A DNA stretch of 64,000 nucleotides from Nocardioides rotundus (GTDB lineage Bacteria; Actinomycetota; Actinomycetes; Propionibacteriales; Nocardioidaceae): NCBI RefSeq assembly GCF_019931675.1, contig NZ_CP082922.1:3673001-3737000 (forward strand). The letters run 5' to 3'. This document shows positions 8,651-17,730 of this stretch, piece after piece. Under the pieces are notes generated by a model. That model did not search any database. It saw only the letters and a program-made list of their open reading frames with translations, and was not told where the DNA came from. Position numbers and translations under genes: made by a program. Within the stretch, counting starts at the first letter, position 1. Each line of letters opens with the position of its first letter.

Positions 8651-8740
8651 ACGTTTCACCGGTTCACCGGCGAAACTGCCGCTTGTCGGCTGAAATTTCA
8701 GCCGACAAGTTCACTGAAACCCGGTGAACCGGGGAAACGT
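8651..8740. terminator. 90-bp concentric palindrome after the exporter operon
   Basis: A perfect 28-bp palindrome (8682-8709, half-site CTTGTCGGCTGAAA) is flanked by 20-bp inverted arms at 8651-8670 and 8721-8740 that match at 19 of 20 positions and share its centre (8695.5). The left flank (8653-8676) is itself a near-palindrome, and the right flank is similar. It lies 15 bases after the YhgE-type stop and 82 bases before betB, both on the plus strand. A terminator is the simplest reading. No T-tract follows, so an operator for the bet operon or a cruciform element is possible. Confidence 0.65.
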
Positions 8741-8821
8741 CCCCCACCACCCGAGGGGTCGCGGGGGGCGCGCGGGTGCTGCCAGACTGCAACGTCACAC
8801 CCACGACCACGAGAGGGACCG

Positions 8822-10342
8822 ATGGAGACGCTGTTCATCGGCGGGGCCTGGCGTGCCGCCGCGAGCGGGGAGACCCGCACCATCAACTGCCCGGCGAACG
8901 GATCGGAGGTCGCGGTCGTCTCCGAGGCCGGCGAGGCCGACGCCCGGGACGCCGTCGCCGCCGCGCGCGAGGCGTTCGACCACGGCCCCTGGCCCTCCAC
9001 CTCCACGCCGGAGCGGGCCGCCCTCGTCCGCCGGGTCGCGGACCGGCTCGAGGCGAACAAGGAGGAGGTGGCCCGGCTCGAGGCGCTGGACACCGGCAAG
9101 CGGCTGGTCGAGGCGATGATCGATATGGACGACGTGATCAGCGTCTTCCGCCACTTCGCCGACATCGCGACCAGCGGCGCCGGCCGGGTCGTCGACACCG
9201 GCAACGCGCACGTGTCCAGCCGGATCGTGCACGAGCCGGTGGGCGTCTGCTCGCTCATCACGCCGTGGAACTTCCCGCTGCTGCAGACCTCGTGGAAGGT
9301 CGCGCCGGCCCTGGTCACCGGCAACACGTTCGTCCTCAAGCCGAGCGAGCTGACCCCGTCCACCTCGGTATGGCTGATGAAGGCACTCGCCGAGGAGGGC
9401 CTCCCCGACGGCGTCGCCAACCTCATCACCGGGGCCGGCGCCGACGTCGGCCCCGCGCTGACCACCGACCCGCGGGTCGACCTGGTCTCCTTCACCGGCG
9501 GCCTGGTCACCGGCAAGACGATCATGCGCGCGGGCGCCGACACGGTGAAGCGGGTCGCGCTGGAGCTCGGCGGCAAGAACCCGAACGTGATCTTCGCCGA
9601 CGCCGACCTGCCGGCCGCGATCGACAACGCGCTCACCGCGATCTTCCTCGACTCCGGGCAGGTGTGCTCGGCCGGCGCCCGCCTGGTGGTCGAGGAGAGC
9701 ATCCACGACCAGGTGGTCGACGAGCTGGTACGTCGCGCCGAGGGGATCCGGCTGGGCGGCCCCTTCGACCCCGACGCCGAGACCGGGCCGCTGATCAGCG
9801 AGCAGCACCGGGAGAAGGTGGAGAGGTACGTCGCCGAGGCGCTCGAGGACGGCGCGGTGCTCCGCACCGGAGGCCGCCGCCCCGAGGGCGAGGAGTACGA
9901 GAACGGCTACTACTACCTCCCCACGATCCTGGACGACTGCACCGCCGACATGCGCGCCGTGCACGACGAGTCCTTCGGCCCGGTGCTGACCGTGGAGACG
10001 TTCAGCGGCAGCGACGCCGACGAGGCGGAGGACGCGGCGGTGAAGATCGCCAACGACACGATCTACGGCCTGGCGGGCGCGGTGTGGACGGAGAACTCCG
10101 GTCGCGCCGAGCGGGTCGCGGCGCGGCTGCGGCACGGCACGATCTGGATCAACGACTACCACCCCTACGTCGCCGGGGCGGAGTGGGGCGGGTACAAGCA
10201 GTCCGGCAACGGTCGCGAGCTCGGCAGCGCCGGGCTGGAGGAGTACCTGGAGACCAAGCACGTCTGGCACAACACCCGGCCGGCGAAGGCCGGCTGGTTC
10301 GCCGACCGGGACGCGGCCGGCGAGGAGGAGGGAACGCAGTGA
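8822..10342 (+). CDS. betB: betaine aldehyde dehydrogenase
   Basis: A 506-aa aldehyde dehydrogenase that oxidises betaine aldehyde to glycine betaine with NAD(P)+. Seen in the sequence are the cofactor/active-site region [18 protein letters not shown], the general-base Glu248 in LELGGKNPN, and the nucleophile Cys282 in SGQVCSAG. The substrate is inferred from the operon: choline dehydrogenase follows with a 4-base overlap and then a choline-type BCCT carrier. An aldehyde dehydrogenase alone could not be assigned this precisely. The start has the site GAGAGGGA just upstream. No betI-like regulator is adjacent. Confidence 0.88.
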   Translation: METLFIGGAWRAAASGETRTINCPANGSEVAVVSEAGEADARDAVAAAREAFDHGPWPSTSTPERAALVRRVADRLEANKEEVARLEALDTGKRLVEAMIDMDDVISVFRHFADIATSGAGRVVDTGNAHVSSRIVHEPVGVCSLITPWNFPLLQTSWKVAPALVTGNTFVLKPSELTPSTSVWLMKALAEEGLPDGVANLITGAGADVGPALTTDPRVDLVSFTGGLVTGKTIMRAGADTVKRVALELGGKNPNVIFADADLPAAIDNALTAIFLDSGQVCSAGARLVVEESIHDQVVDELVRRAEGIRLGGPFDPDAETGPLISEQHREKVERYVAEALEDGAVLRTGGRRPEGEEYENGYYYLPTILDDCTADMRAVHDESFGPVLTVETFSGSDADEAEDAAVKIANDTIYGLAGAVWTENSGRAERVAARLRHGTIWINDYHPYVAGAEWGGYKQSGNGRELGSAGLEEYLETKHVWHNTRPAKAGWFADRDAAGEEEGTQ

Positions 10343-12120
10343 GCGAGCGCTATGACTACGTGATCGTCGGGGGCGGCTCGGCCGGCTCCGCGCTGGCCAA
10401 CCGGCTCAGCTCCGACCCGTCGGCGAAGGTGCTGGTCCTCGAGGCCGGCCGCAGCGACTTCCGGATGGACCCGTTCATCCACATGCCGGCGGCACTGCCC
10501 TACCCGATCGGCAACCGGCTCTACGACTGGAAGTACGAGTCCGACCCCGAGCCGCACATGAACGGCCGCCGGGTCTACCACGCCCGGGGCAAGGTGCTCG
10601 GCGGCTCGTCCTCGATCAACGGGATGATCTTCCAGCGCGGGAACCCGATGGACTTCCAGCGCTGGGCCGGCGACCAGGGCATGGAGCGCTGGGACTACGC
10701 GCACTGCCTGCCCTACTTCAAGCGGATGGAGACGGTGCTGCTGGAGGACGGCAGCACCGGGGCGAACGCGTGGCGCGGCGGGTCGGGGCCGCTGGTGCTC
10801 GAGCGCGGCCCGGCGAACACGCCCCTGTTCGGCGCCTTCTTCGAGGCGGTCCAGGAGGCCGGGTACCCGCTGACCGACGACGTCAACGGATACCGCCAGG
10901 AGGGCTTCGCCAAGTTCGACCGCAACGTGCACCGCGGCCGCCGGCTCTCGGCCGCGCGCGCCTACCTGCACCCGGTCCGCCACCGGAAGAACCTCAGCGT
11001 CGAGACCCTGGCGATGGTCACGGGCGTGCGGATGGAGGGCAACCGCGCCACCGGCGTCGACTACACCCGCGGCGGGCGGCTGCACCGCAGCGTCGAGGCC
11101 GGCGAGGTCATCCTCTGCGGCGGCGCGTTCAACAGCCCGCAGCTGCTGCAGCTGGCCGGCGTCGGCGATCCCGCGGTCCTCGCCGCGGCCGGCGTACAGA
11201 CCCGGGTCGAGCTGCCCGGCGTCGGGCAGAACCTGCAGGACCACCTCGAGGTCTACGTCCAGCACTCCAGCACGCAGCCGGTGTCGATCGCGCCGTGGCT
11301 GGCCCACCACCACAAGCCGCGGATCGGCGCCGAGTGGCTCTTCGGTCGCAGCGGCGTCGGCGCGTCGAACCACTTCGAGGCCGGCGGCTTCATCCGCTCC
11401 AACGACGAGGTCGCCTGGCCGAACCTGATGTTCCACTTCCTGCCGATCGCGATCCGGTACGACGGCAGCAAGCCCGCCGAGTCCGAGCACGGCATCCACG
11501 GCTACCAGGTGCACATCGGCCCGATGTACGCCGACACCCGCGGCCACGTGAACATCCGCTCCGCCGACCCCTACGAGCACCCCTCGATCCTGTTCAACTA
11601 CCTCTCCACCGAGACCGACCGGCGGGAGTGGATCGAGATGATCCGCGCCGCCCGCAACATCCTGGACCAGCCGGCCTTCGCGCCCTTCAGCGGCGGGGAG
11701 ATCTCACCGGGACCGTCGGTGGAGACCGACCAGGAGATCCTGGACTGGGTCGCCCGCGACGCCGAGACGGCGCTCCACCCCTCCTGCTCGGCGAAGATGG
11801 GCACCGACGACGCCTCGGTCGTGGACCCGGCGTCGATGAAGGTCCACGGCACCGAGGGGCTGCGCGTGGTGGACGCGTCAGTCTTCCCCTACGTCACCAA
11901 CGGCAACATCTACGCGCCGGTGATGATGACCGCGGAGAAGGCGGCGGACCTGATCGCCGGGAACACGCCGCTCGACCCGCTGGAGGTCCCGTGGTACCGG
12001 CACGGCGAGGGGCTTCCGCTCTATCCTCCGGGTGACCCCCGCAACAACGCGTGGGACGCCACCACCGACCCGCCGAGCGCCTCGGGTGCCCGACCTGCCC
12101 GCCACGAGGAGCGCACATGA
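10339..12120 (+). CDS. betA: choline dehydrogenase, GMC oxidoreductase
   Basis: A 593-aa flavoenzyme that would oxidise choline to betaine aldehyde. The FAD-binding motif [16 protein letters not shown] is at the N-terminus. GMC signature 1 follows ([15 protein letters not shown]), as does signature 2 ([15 protein letters not shown]). The catalytic His lies in [12 protein letters not shown], with the C-terminal flavin region [15 protein letters not shown] 10339 overlaps the betB stop by four bases and the stop overlaps the betT start by four, indicating translational coupling. It is about 40 residues longer than typical BetA because of a Pro/Ala-rich tail. Confidence 0.92.
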   Translation: MSERYDYVIVGGGSAGSALANRLSSDPSAKVLVLEAGRSDFRMDPFIHMPAALPYPIGNRLYDWKYESDPEPHMNGRRVYHARGKVLGGSSSINGMIFQRGNPMDFQRWAGDQGMERWDYAHCLPYFKRMETVLLEDGSTGANAWRGGSGPLVLERGPANTPLFGAFFEAVQEAGYPLTDDVNGYRQEGFAKFDRNVHRGRRLSAARAYLHPVRHRKNLSVETLAMVTGVRMEGNRATGVDYTRGGRLHRSVEAGEVILCGGAFNSPQLLQLAGVGDPAVLAAAGVQTRVELPGVGQNLQDHLEVYVQHSSTQPVSIAPWLAHHHKPRIGAEWLFGRSGVGASNHFEAGGFIRSNDEVAWPNLMFHFLPIAIRYDGSKPAESEHGIHGYQVHIGPMYADTRGHVNIRSADPYEHPSILFNYLSTETDRREWIEMIRAARNILDQPAFAPFSGGEISPGPSVETDQEILDWVARDAETALHPSCSAKMGTDDASVVDPASMKVHGTEGLRVVDASVFPYVTNGNIYAPVMMTAEKAADLIAGNTPLDPLEVPWYRHGEGLPLYPPGDPRNNAWDATTDPPSASGARPARHEERT

Positions 12121-14165
12121 CCACCACAACGTCGACCGTCGCCGGCTCACCCACACCGCCCTCGGCGCCGCTGCCGCCCGGTCAGCCGCCGGTGAAGTGG
12201 CCGGTGTTCATCGCCGCCATGGTCGGCGTACTCCTCGTCGCCGGCTGGGCGATCTGGAAGCCCACGGCCGCCTACGACACGATCTACAACTGGACCGTGT
12301 GGGTCGGCGGCGCGTTCGGGTGGTTCTACATCGCCCTGGGCACGGCGATCCTGGTGTTCGTGCTCTACCTCGGGCTGTCGCGCTACGGCACGCTGCGGCT
12401 CGGCCCGGCGCACTCCCGACCGGAGTTCTCCACGTTCGCGTGGGCCTCGATGCTCTTCGCCGCCGGCATCGGCACCGACGTGATGTTCTTCTCCGTGGTC
12501 GAGCCGGTCACGCAGTACGTCGCCCCGCCGACCGGCCAGGCCGAGACGGTCGAGGCCGCCCGTGAGGCGACCGTGTGGACGCTGTTCCACTACGGCATCA
12601 CCGGGTGGGGCATGTACGCCCTCATGGGGATGGCGCTCGGCTTCTTCGCCTACCGGCTCAACCTCCCGCTGGCGGTGCGCTCGGCGCTCGCCCCGATCTT
12701 CGGCAAGCGGATCGACGGGCCGCTGGGGCACGCGGTCGACACCGCCGCGGTGCTCGGCACCATCTTCGGCGTCGCGACCAGCCTGGGCATCGGCGTGGTC
12801 TTCCTCAACTTCGGCCTGGGCGAGCTCTTCGGCATCCAGCAGGGCGTGGGCGCGCAGATCGGGCTGGTCGTGCTGGCCGTCACCATGGCGGCCATCTCGG
12901 CGACGACCGGCGTCGACAAGGGCATCCGCTTCCTCTCCCAGCTGAACGTGATCCTGGCCCTCGGTCTTGCCGCGTGGGTCCTGATCACCGGCAAGACGGA
13001 GATGCTGCTCGAGGGCATCGTGATGAACGTCGGCGACTTCGTCGCCGGGTTCCCGGGGATGACGATGGACACGATGGCCTTCGACGGGGCCAACGAGTGG
13101 ATGAACCTGTGGACCCTGTTCTTCTGGGCCTGGTGGGTGGCGTGGGCGTCGTTCGTCGGGCTCTTCCTCGCGCGGATCTCCCGCGGCCGCACGATCCGGC
13201 AGTTCGTCGCCGGCACGATGGTGATCCCCTTCGCCTACATCGTCATGTGGGTCTCGATCTTCGGCAACGCGGCCCTGGACCGCGTGCGGGGCGGCGACGC
13301 GGACTTCGCCGCCGCGGCGCAGGAGTACGACGGCCGCGGCTTCTTCATGCTGGTGCAGGACTACCCCGCAGCCGGCCTGGTGGTGCTCATCGCGACGTTC
13401 GTGGGCCTGCTCTTCTACGTGACCTCCGCCGACTCCGGCGCCCTGGTGATGGGCAACCTGTGCTCCCAGCTGCGGCACGTGCAGGAGGACTGCGCCCCGT
13501 GGCTGCGGATCGTCTGGGCCGCGGCGACCGGCCTGTTGACCATCGCCGTGCTCGCGGTGGGCGGCATCTACGCCCTGCAGTACGCCACGGTCATCATGGG
13601 CCTGCCGTTCGCGATCGTCCTGGTGCTGGTCATGTTCGGCCTGCACAAGGCACTGCGCGTGGAGCTGCAGCGGATGGACTCCGGCAGCGCCACCCACCAC
13701 ATGACCCACATCCCGGGCGAGCACACCGAGCGCGAGTCGTGGAAGGCGAGGATCGCGCGCGCGACGAACTTCGTCGACCTCGACGACGCGGAGGCCTACC
13801 TGACCCGGGTCGTGGAGCCGGCGCTGATCGACGTCGCCGAAGAGCTCAGCGCCCGCGGGGTGGCCGCGGAGTGCGAGCGCGGCGTGGCCGAGCCCGACGA
13901 GGACCACCCCGACGGCGGCGGCTTCGTGGAGCTGCGGACTCTGGAGGACCCGCACCCCTTCCTCTATCGGGTCCAGGTCGGCCTGCATCCGGTGCCGACG
14001 TACGGCGGCCGGATGATCGGCAACCGCGACCGCTATGCGCGACTGGAGGTCCACCTGACCGACGGCGGGCAGGACTACGACGTCATGGGCTACACCCGCG
14101 CCCAGGTCATCCACGACTGCCTGGACGCCTACGAGCGGCACCTGGAGTTCCTCCGGCTGCAGTGA
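12117..14165 (+). CDS. betT: BCCT-family choline/glycine betaine transporter
   Basis: A 682-aa carrier with about twelve membrane helices. It has the BCCT tryptophan-rich segments ([20 protein letters not shown], then SRGRTIRQF). A hydrophilic C-terminal domain of about 150 residues (after [12 protein letters not shown]) resembles in length the osmosensing tail of E. coli BetT (677 aa). Position at the end of the betBA operon makes choline the likely substrate: it is imported and then oxidised by the two upstream enzymes to the osmoprotectant glycine betaine. The start overlaps the betA stop by four bases. A carnitine or betaine carrier cannot be excluded from sequence alone. Confidence 0.9.
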   Translation: MTTTTSTVAGSPTPPSAPLPPGQPPVKWPVFIAAMVGVLLVAGWAIWKPTAAYDTIYNWTVWVGGAFGWFYIALGTAILVFVLYLGLSRYGTLRLGPAHSRPEFSTFAWASMLFAAGIGTDVMFFSVVEPVTQYVAPPTGQAETVEAAREATVWTLFHYGITGWGMYALMGMALGFFAYRLNLPLAVRSALAPIFGKRIDGPLGHAVDTAAVLGTIFGVATSLGIGVVFLNFGLGELFGIQQGVGAQIGLVVLAVTMAAISATTGVDKGIRFLSQLNVILALGLAAWVLITGKTEMLLEGIVMNVGDFVAGFPGMTMDTMAFDGANEWMNLWTLFFWAWWVAWASFVGLFLARISRGRTIRQFVAGTMVIPFAYIVMWVSIFGNAALDRVRGGDADFAAAAQEYDGRGFFMLVQDYPAAGLVVLIATFVGLLFYVTSADSGALVMGNLCSQLRHVQEDCAPWLRIVWAAATGLLTIAVLAVGGIYALQYATVIMGLPFAIVLVLVMFGLHKALRVELQRMDSGSATHHMTHIPGEHTERESWKARIARATNFVDLDDAEAYLTRVVEPALIDVAEELSARGVAAECERGVAEPDEDHPDGGGFVELRTLEDPHPFLYRVQVGLHPVPTYGGRMIGNRDRYARLEVHLTDGGQDYDVMGYTRAQVIHDCLDAYERHLEFLRLQ

Positions 14166-14174
14166 GCCGGGGCG

Positions 14175-14753
14175 TCAGCCAGCGGCGGGCGCGGGCCCGA
14201 GGTCGAAGGACCCGACGATCTGCAGGGCCTCGTCCAGCCGCTCCTGGGGTACGTCGGCCGCGGGCTGTCCGGCGTAGAACAGCACCGCCCAGGTGTCCTT
14301 CTCCTTCGGCGGCTGGTGCAGGTAGATCCAGGCGCTGAGGTCCTCGGAGTCCTGGCGCACCAGGGTGAAGCGGCGCCCGTCGACCGTGACCTGCTCCCGG
14401 GCGGTCCGCAGCTTCCCGCCCTCGCCCTTCATCTCGAAGGCGGCCGCGCGCTTCTCGGAGATCCCGGGCTTGGCCCCGATGATCACGACGTACTGCGCGT
14501 CCTCGGTGTCCAGGACCGCCTTCTGGTCGTTCTCGGGCTCGTAGTCGGCGGGGAGCCGCCAGGTGGCCTCGAGGTCGGTCCCCTCGATGACCACGGACTG
14601 CTCTCGCCCTCCCAAGAGGTCTTCGCCCGGGTCCGCCGGGTCGACCGAGGCGGTGCCGGTCACCCCCGACGGGTTGTCGGAGTTCGACCCGCAGCCGGAG
14701 AGGAGAGCGAGCGTGACCGTCAGCACGGCCGAGCCCACGAACCGTCCACGCAT
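14175..14753 (-). CDS. putative lipoprotein, intact paralogue of the 15.2-15.8 kb pseudogene
   Basis: A 192-aa protein with an N-terminal signal and lipobox (LALLSGC, Cys21), so probably anchored to the outer face of the membrane. The body has no recognised domain. Its C-terminal region (PADVPQERLDEALQIVGSF; VTVDGRRFTLV) is clearly shared with the broken gene at 15198-15813, showing a local duplication. The reverse-strand stop lies nine bases from the convergent betT stop. The start faces the divergent small membrane-protein gene at 14848 across a large palindrome. Function unknown. Confidence 0.75.
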   Translation of the reverse strand: MRGRFVGSAVLTVTLALLSGCGSNSDNPSGVTGTASVDPADPGEDLLGGREQSVVIEGTDLEATWRLPADYEPENDQKAVLDTEDAQYVVIIGAKPGISEKRAAAFEMKGEGGKLRTAREQVTVDGRRFTLVRQDSEDLSAWIYLHQPPKEKDTWAVLFYAGQPAADVPQERLDEALQIVGSFDLGPAPAAG

Positions 14754-14777
14754 TCCGCCTCCCAGCGTCGTCGTGGG

Positions 14778-14813
14778 GTGACTCTAGTCAGTCCCGGGAC
14801 CGACTACGGTCAC
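14778..14813. promoter_or_regulatory. 36-bp interrupted palindrome between divergent envelope genes
   Basis: Reading inward, the arms are GTGAC, TAGTC and GTCCC. They are mirrored by GGGAC, GACTA and GTCAC, with single- or two-base mismatches between blocks. It fills the middle of the 94-bp gap between the lipoprotein gene (start 14753, minus) and the small membrane protein (start 14848, plus). Its position suits an operator controlling both. No regulator gene is adjacent. Confidence 0.6.
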
Positions 14814-14847
14814 CGGTGAGACATCGACTCGGGAGTGAGGCAGTGCT

Positions 14848-15183
14848 GTGGCCAGGAGGAGCAACCTCGGCGGCTGTCTGTTCATGCTGGTCATCTTCGG
14901 GCTCCTCTGCGGGGCCTTCTGGCTCTTGGTGATGAACCGCTCCGACCTGTCCCGCTACACGCTCGAGGTGCCGGTCGAGAACCTGCGTCAGGTCAACATC
15001 GACGGCAGCCTCGACCTGGCCCGGTACACCTATCGAGTCGACGGGCAGGCCTATCGCGGGTCGGAGACGATGGACCCGGACGTCTTCCCCGACATCGACA
15101 TCACCTGCGTCGACCCCGACAACCTCAACGACTCGCGCCTGCCCGACCCGGGAACCACCTGCGCGGAGTTCTCAGGCGAGTAG
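14848..15183 (+). CDS. small membrane-anchored hypothetical protein
   Basis: A 111-aa protein with a GTG start and one N-terminal hydrophobic helix (CLFMLVIFGLLCGAFWLLVM). A short extracytoplasmic domain contains RYTYRVDGQAYRGSETMD and a C-terminal segment with two cysteines (ITCVDPDN, GTTCAEF). The pattern 'YRY-x-(V/F)-x-GQ-x-Y-x-G/D', followed by a C-V-(N/D)-P-D motif, is shared with the protein at 15806-16213. The two are diverged paralogues, with a fold resembling DUF3592-type proteins. Function unknown. Confidence 0.7.
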   Translation: MARRSNLGGCLFMLVIFGLLCGAFWLLVMNRSDLSRYTLEVPVENLRQVNIDGSLDLARYTYRVDGQAYRGSETMDPDVFPDIDITCVDPDNLNDSRLPDPGTTCAEFSGE

Positions 15184-15197
15184 CCGACCAGCGCGGA

Positions 15198-15813
15198 TCA
15201 GCCGAGGGAGTCCTCGGCCGGCTCGAACTCCAATGCCCCGAGCATCTGGTAGACCTCGTCCAGCCTTTCCTGGGGTACGTCGGCCAGCCGGTCCGGGGCG
15301 GTGAAGATGACCGCGTAGGTCGCGTCCACCCGGGGAGGCCGGTGCAGGAACGTGGTGACGCTCCCCCCGTCGCCGCCGTACTCGATCACGGTGAAGTCGC
15401 AACCGCCCCACGGTGATCTTCCGCGGTTCGGTCGACTGGCCATCCTGCGCCGTCCGGGCGAGTTGCTCCTCGGCGGCGGTGGCGACGTCCACGCCGGGCT
15501 TGCCGCCCACGACCAGCTCGTAGGTCCCGCCGTCGGCGTCGCAAGCGGCCTGTTGGGAGTCCAGGCTCTCGTAGCAGTCCTCGGGGAGGCGCCAGCTGAC
15601 GTTGGTGTCGGTGCCGGTGAGGACCACGCCGCGTCGAGCGTTGTCCAGGAGGTCGTCGCCGGGATCGGCCACGTCGGTCAACGGCCCGACGGCGTTCCCT
15701 TCGGTCGAGGGTGGCGTCGTCGCCTCATCGCCTGTCGACGGGTTGTTGGCGCCACAGCCTGCGAGCAGCGTGACGGCCGCCGCGGCGCCGGCCCACCTCA
15801 GCACGTCAGCCAC
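15198..15813 (-). pseudogene. frameshifted lipoprotein gene, paralogue of 14175-14753
   Basis: The reading frame starts with GTG 15813, which overlaps the preceding gene's stop by eight bases. It encodes a lipoprotein signal (AAAAVTLLAGC) and matches the 14175-14753 protein up to KITV. There it leaves frame at a run of four C on the plus strand (15406-15409). Removing one of these bases restores GGCDFTVIEYGGDGG and the shared ending ADVPQERLDEVYQMLGALEF. The total length is 616 bases, one more than a multiple of three. It is either a real one-base insertion or a sequencing error in a homopolymer; I cannot tell which. Confidence 0.8.
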
Positions 15814-16213
15814 GGCCCGTCCCGACCCTCTGGGCGCGCTGATGGCCGTCGGCCCCGACATTCCCCTCTCCGCAACGGGCGTTGGGCCGGAGGATGACGA
15901 CGTGTGAGGCGGGGTCGTCGGGGTTGACGCACACGCGAACTTCGAGGCCGAACTCCTCCCACGCGGTCTGCGAGACCCACCCCGTGTCGGTGTACGTCTG
16001 CCCGCCGAACGTGTAGCGGTAGCGGACCTGCTGACCGTTGGAGGGTGAGTACTTGTAGTTCTTCTCCGGCCTGCCGTCGAGGACCTGGGACTTCGCGGCG
16101 CGGGTGAACGCCGCATCGGAGTCGGCTCCACGCTCCATGCCCCAGACCATGACCCCGAGAACCACACCGAGCATCGCGACGCTGATCGCGCCGACGAGCA
16201 GACAACCCTTCAT
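15806..16213 (-). CDS. small membrane-anchored hypothetical protein (DUF3592-like)
   Basis: A 135-aa protein beginning MKGCLLVGAISVAML, with one N-terminal membrane helix. The exported domain contains RYRYTFGGQTYTDTGWVS and VCVNPDDPASHVVI. It is a diverged paralogue of the protein at 14848-15183. Its stop overlaps the start of the frameshifted lipoprotein by eight bases, so the two were a coupled pair. The pairing of a lipoprotein and a small anchored protein therefore occurs twice within 2 kb, divergent in one copy and co-directional in the other. Function unknown. Confidence 0.7.
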   Translation of the reverse strand: MKGCLLVGAISVAMLGVVLGVMVWGMERGADSDAAFTRAAKSQVLDGRPEKNYKYSPSNGQQVRYRYTFGGQTYTDTGWVSQTAWEEFGLEVRVCVNPDDPASHVVILRPNARCGEGNVGADGHQRAQRVGTGRG

Positions 16214-16312
16214 TGCTCCCGCAGCATAGGTCACACCAGCGGCTCGCGCCGAGGATTCGCCGTCCCGTCCTGGCCTAGGCTGAGCCGATCGACCCACCCC
16301 CGGGAGGCTGCC

Positions 16313-17671
16313 GTGCTCAAGACCCTGTCCCGACCGCTCGTCCGCCTGGGCGAGCGCTACCTGCCCGGCGCGCTGACCTTCGCGGTCGTGCTGACCGCGG
16401 TGGTCGCCGTACTCGCGCTGACGCTCACCGACTCCGGCCCGGTCGAGGTGACCCGCGCGTGGGGCGACGGGCTGATCGGGCTGCTGGCGTTCATGACGCA
16501 GATGGCGCTGGTGCTGCTGCTGGGGCACATGCTCGCGAACACCGGTCCGGTACGGCGCCTCCTGACCGCCGCGGGCAACGTGCCGCGCACGCCCGCGCAG
16601 GCCTACGGCTTCGTCGCGCTGTGCGCGGCGATCGCCTCGCTCATCACCTGGGGTCTCGGGCTGGTCGTGGCGGCGCTGTTGTCGATCGAGGTGGCCGAGA
16701 GCGGCCGGCGGCGCGGACTCAAGCTGCACTTCCCGCTGCTCGTGGCCTCGGGCTACAGCGGCTTCGTGGTCTGGCACATGGGCTACAGCGGGTCCGGCCC
16801 GCTCGCGGCGGCCACGCCGGGCAGCTTCGTGGAGAGCCAGGTCGGCCGGATCATCCCCGTCACCGAGACGATCTTCTCCTGGTGGAACCTGGTCGGGATC
16901 GTGGTGGCGGTGGCCGTCGTGGTCGCGACCGTGGTGGCGATGCGACCGGGCCCGGGCGAGAAGGTCGTCGAGCTGCCCGAGGGCGCGCGGCTCTCCGACC
17001 CCGAGGAGGGCGGTCTGATCGACACCCACGGCGACGAGGGTCCGACGCCGGCCGAGCGGCTGGACTCCAGCCGGATCATCACCCTCGCGCTCGGTCTCGC
17101 GCTGCTCGCCTACCTGGTCATCTGGTACTCCCAGGAGGGCTTCGCGCTCACCCTGGACATCGTCAACTGGACGTTCCTGTGCCTGGTCATGCTGCTGGTG
17201 CGCTCACCGGCCGAGCTCGGCAGGCTGGTCGTCTCGGCGGCCCGCAACGTCGGCGACATCCTGCTGCAGTACCCGCTCTACGCCGGCATCCTCGGCATGA
17301 TGACCGCGACCGGGCTGATCGAGATCTTCGCCGACTTCTTCGTGGGCATCGCCAACGAGCACACCCTCGGCCTCTGGGCCTTCCTCTCCGGTGGCCTGAT
17401 CAACCTGTTCGTCCCCAGCGGCGGCGGCCAGTTCGCCGTGCAGGCCCCGATCTTCCTCGACGCGGCCAACCAGCTGGGCGTCGACCCCGCCATCGTGATC
17501 ATGGGGGTGGCGTACGGCGACCAGTGGACCAACATGATCCAGCCGTTCTGGGCCCTGCCGCTCCTGGCGATCGCGCGGCTGCGAACCTCCGACGTGTTGG
17601 GCTACACCGCCGTCACCATGCTGACCACCGGCGTCGTCTTCGCCGGGATCATGCTGGTCGCCTCGCTGTGA
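16313..17671 (+). CDS. atoE: short-chain fatty acid transporter, AtoE family
   Basis: A 452-aa integral membrane protein with about ten to twelve helices. The family features are SGYSGFVVWHMGYSGSGPL, the glycine-rich LINLFVPSGGGQFAVQAP, and the C-terminal GDQWTNMIQPFWALPLL. AtoE carriers import acetoacetate, butyrate and similar acids. Start GTG 16313 has GGGAGG ten bases upstream. No ato catabolic genes are nearby, so the physiological substrate is open. Confidence 0.9.
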   Translation: MLKTLSRPLVRLGERYLPGALTFAVVLTAVVAVLALTLTDSGPVEVTRAWGDGLIGLLAFMTQMALVLLLGHMLANTGPVRRLLTAAGNVPRTPAQAYGFVALCAAIASLITWGLGLVVAALLSIEVAESGRRRGLKLHFPLLVASGYSGFVVWHMGYSGSGPLAAATPGSFVESQVGRIIPVTETIFSWWNLVGIVVAVAVVVATVVAMRPGPGEKVVELPEGARLSDPEEGGLIDTHGDEGPTPAERLDSSRIITLALGLALLAYLVIWYSQEGFALTLDIVNWTFLCLVMLLVRSPAELGRLVVSAARNVGDILLQYPLYAGILGMMTATGLIEIFADFFVGIANEHTLGLWAFLSGGLINLFVPSGGGQFAVQAPIFLDAANQLGVDPAIVIMGVAYGDQWTNMIQPFWALPLLAIARLRTSDVLGYTAVTMLTTGVVFAGIMLVASL

Positions 17672-17695
17672 GGACCCACCGGAGGGGGCCTATGT

Positions 17696-17722
17696 AGTAA
17701 CTGGAGTGGATTACTCTAGTAT
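17696..17722 (+). promoter_or_regulatory. inverted repeat and -10-like element before the sulfatase
   Basis: AGTAA (17696-17700) and TTACT (17711-17715) are inverted around ten bases. TAGTAT (17717-17722) follows and ends eight bases before the sulfatase ATG. There is no Shine-Dalgarno sequence between it and the start, which would fit a leaderless transcript starting at or near 17731 under a dyad-binding regulator. This is inferred from spacing only. Confidence 0.45.
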
Positions 17723-17730
17723 CAGTCCGC

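Noticed and set aside
8651-8740. BetI operator
   Set aside because: No betI-like gene is in the window, and the 90-bp concentric palindrome does not resemble known BetI sites; kept as terminator or unknown element.
12147-14141. 664-codon minus-strand open frame opposite betT
   Set aside because: Shadow of the BCCT transporter; repetitive H/G/D/E composition and no motif.
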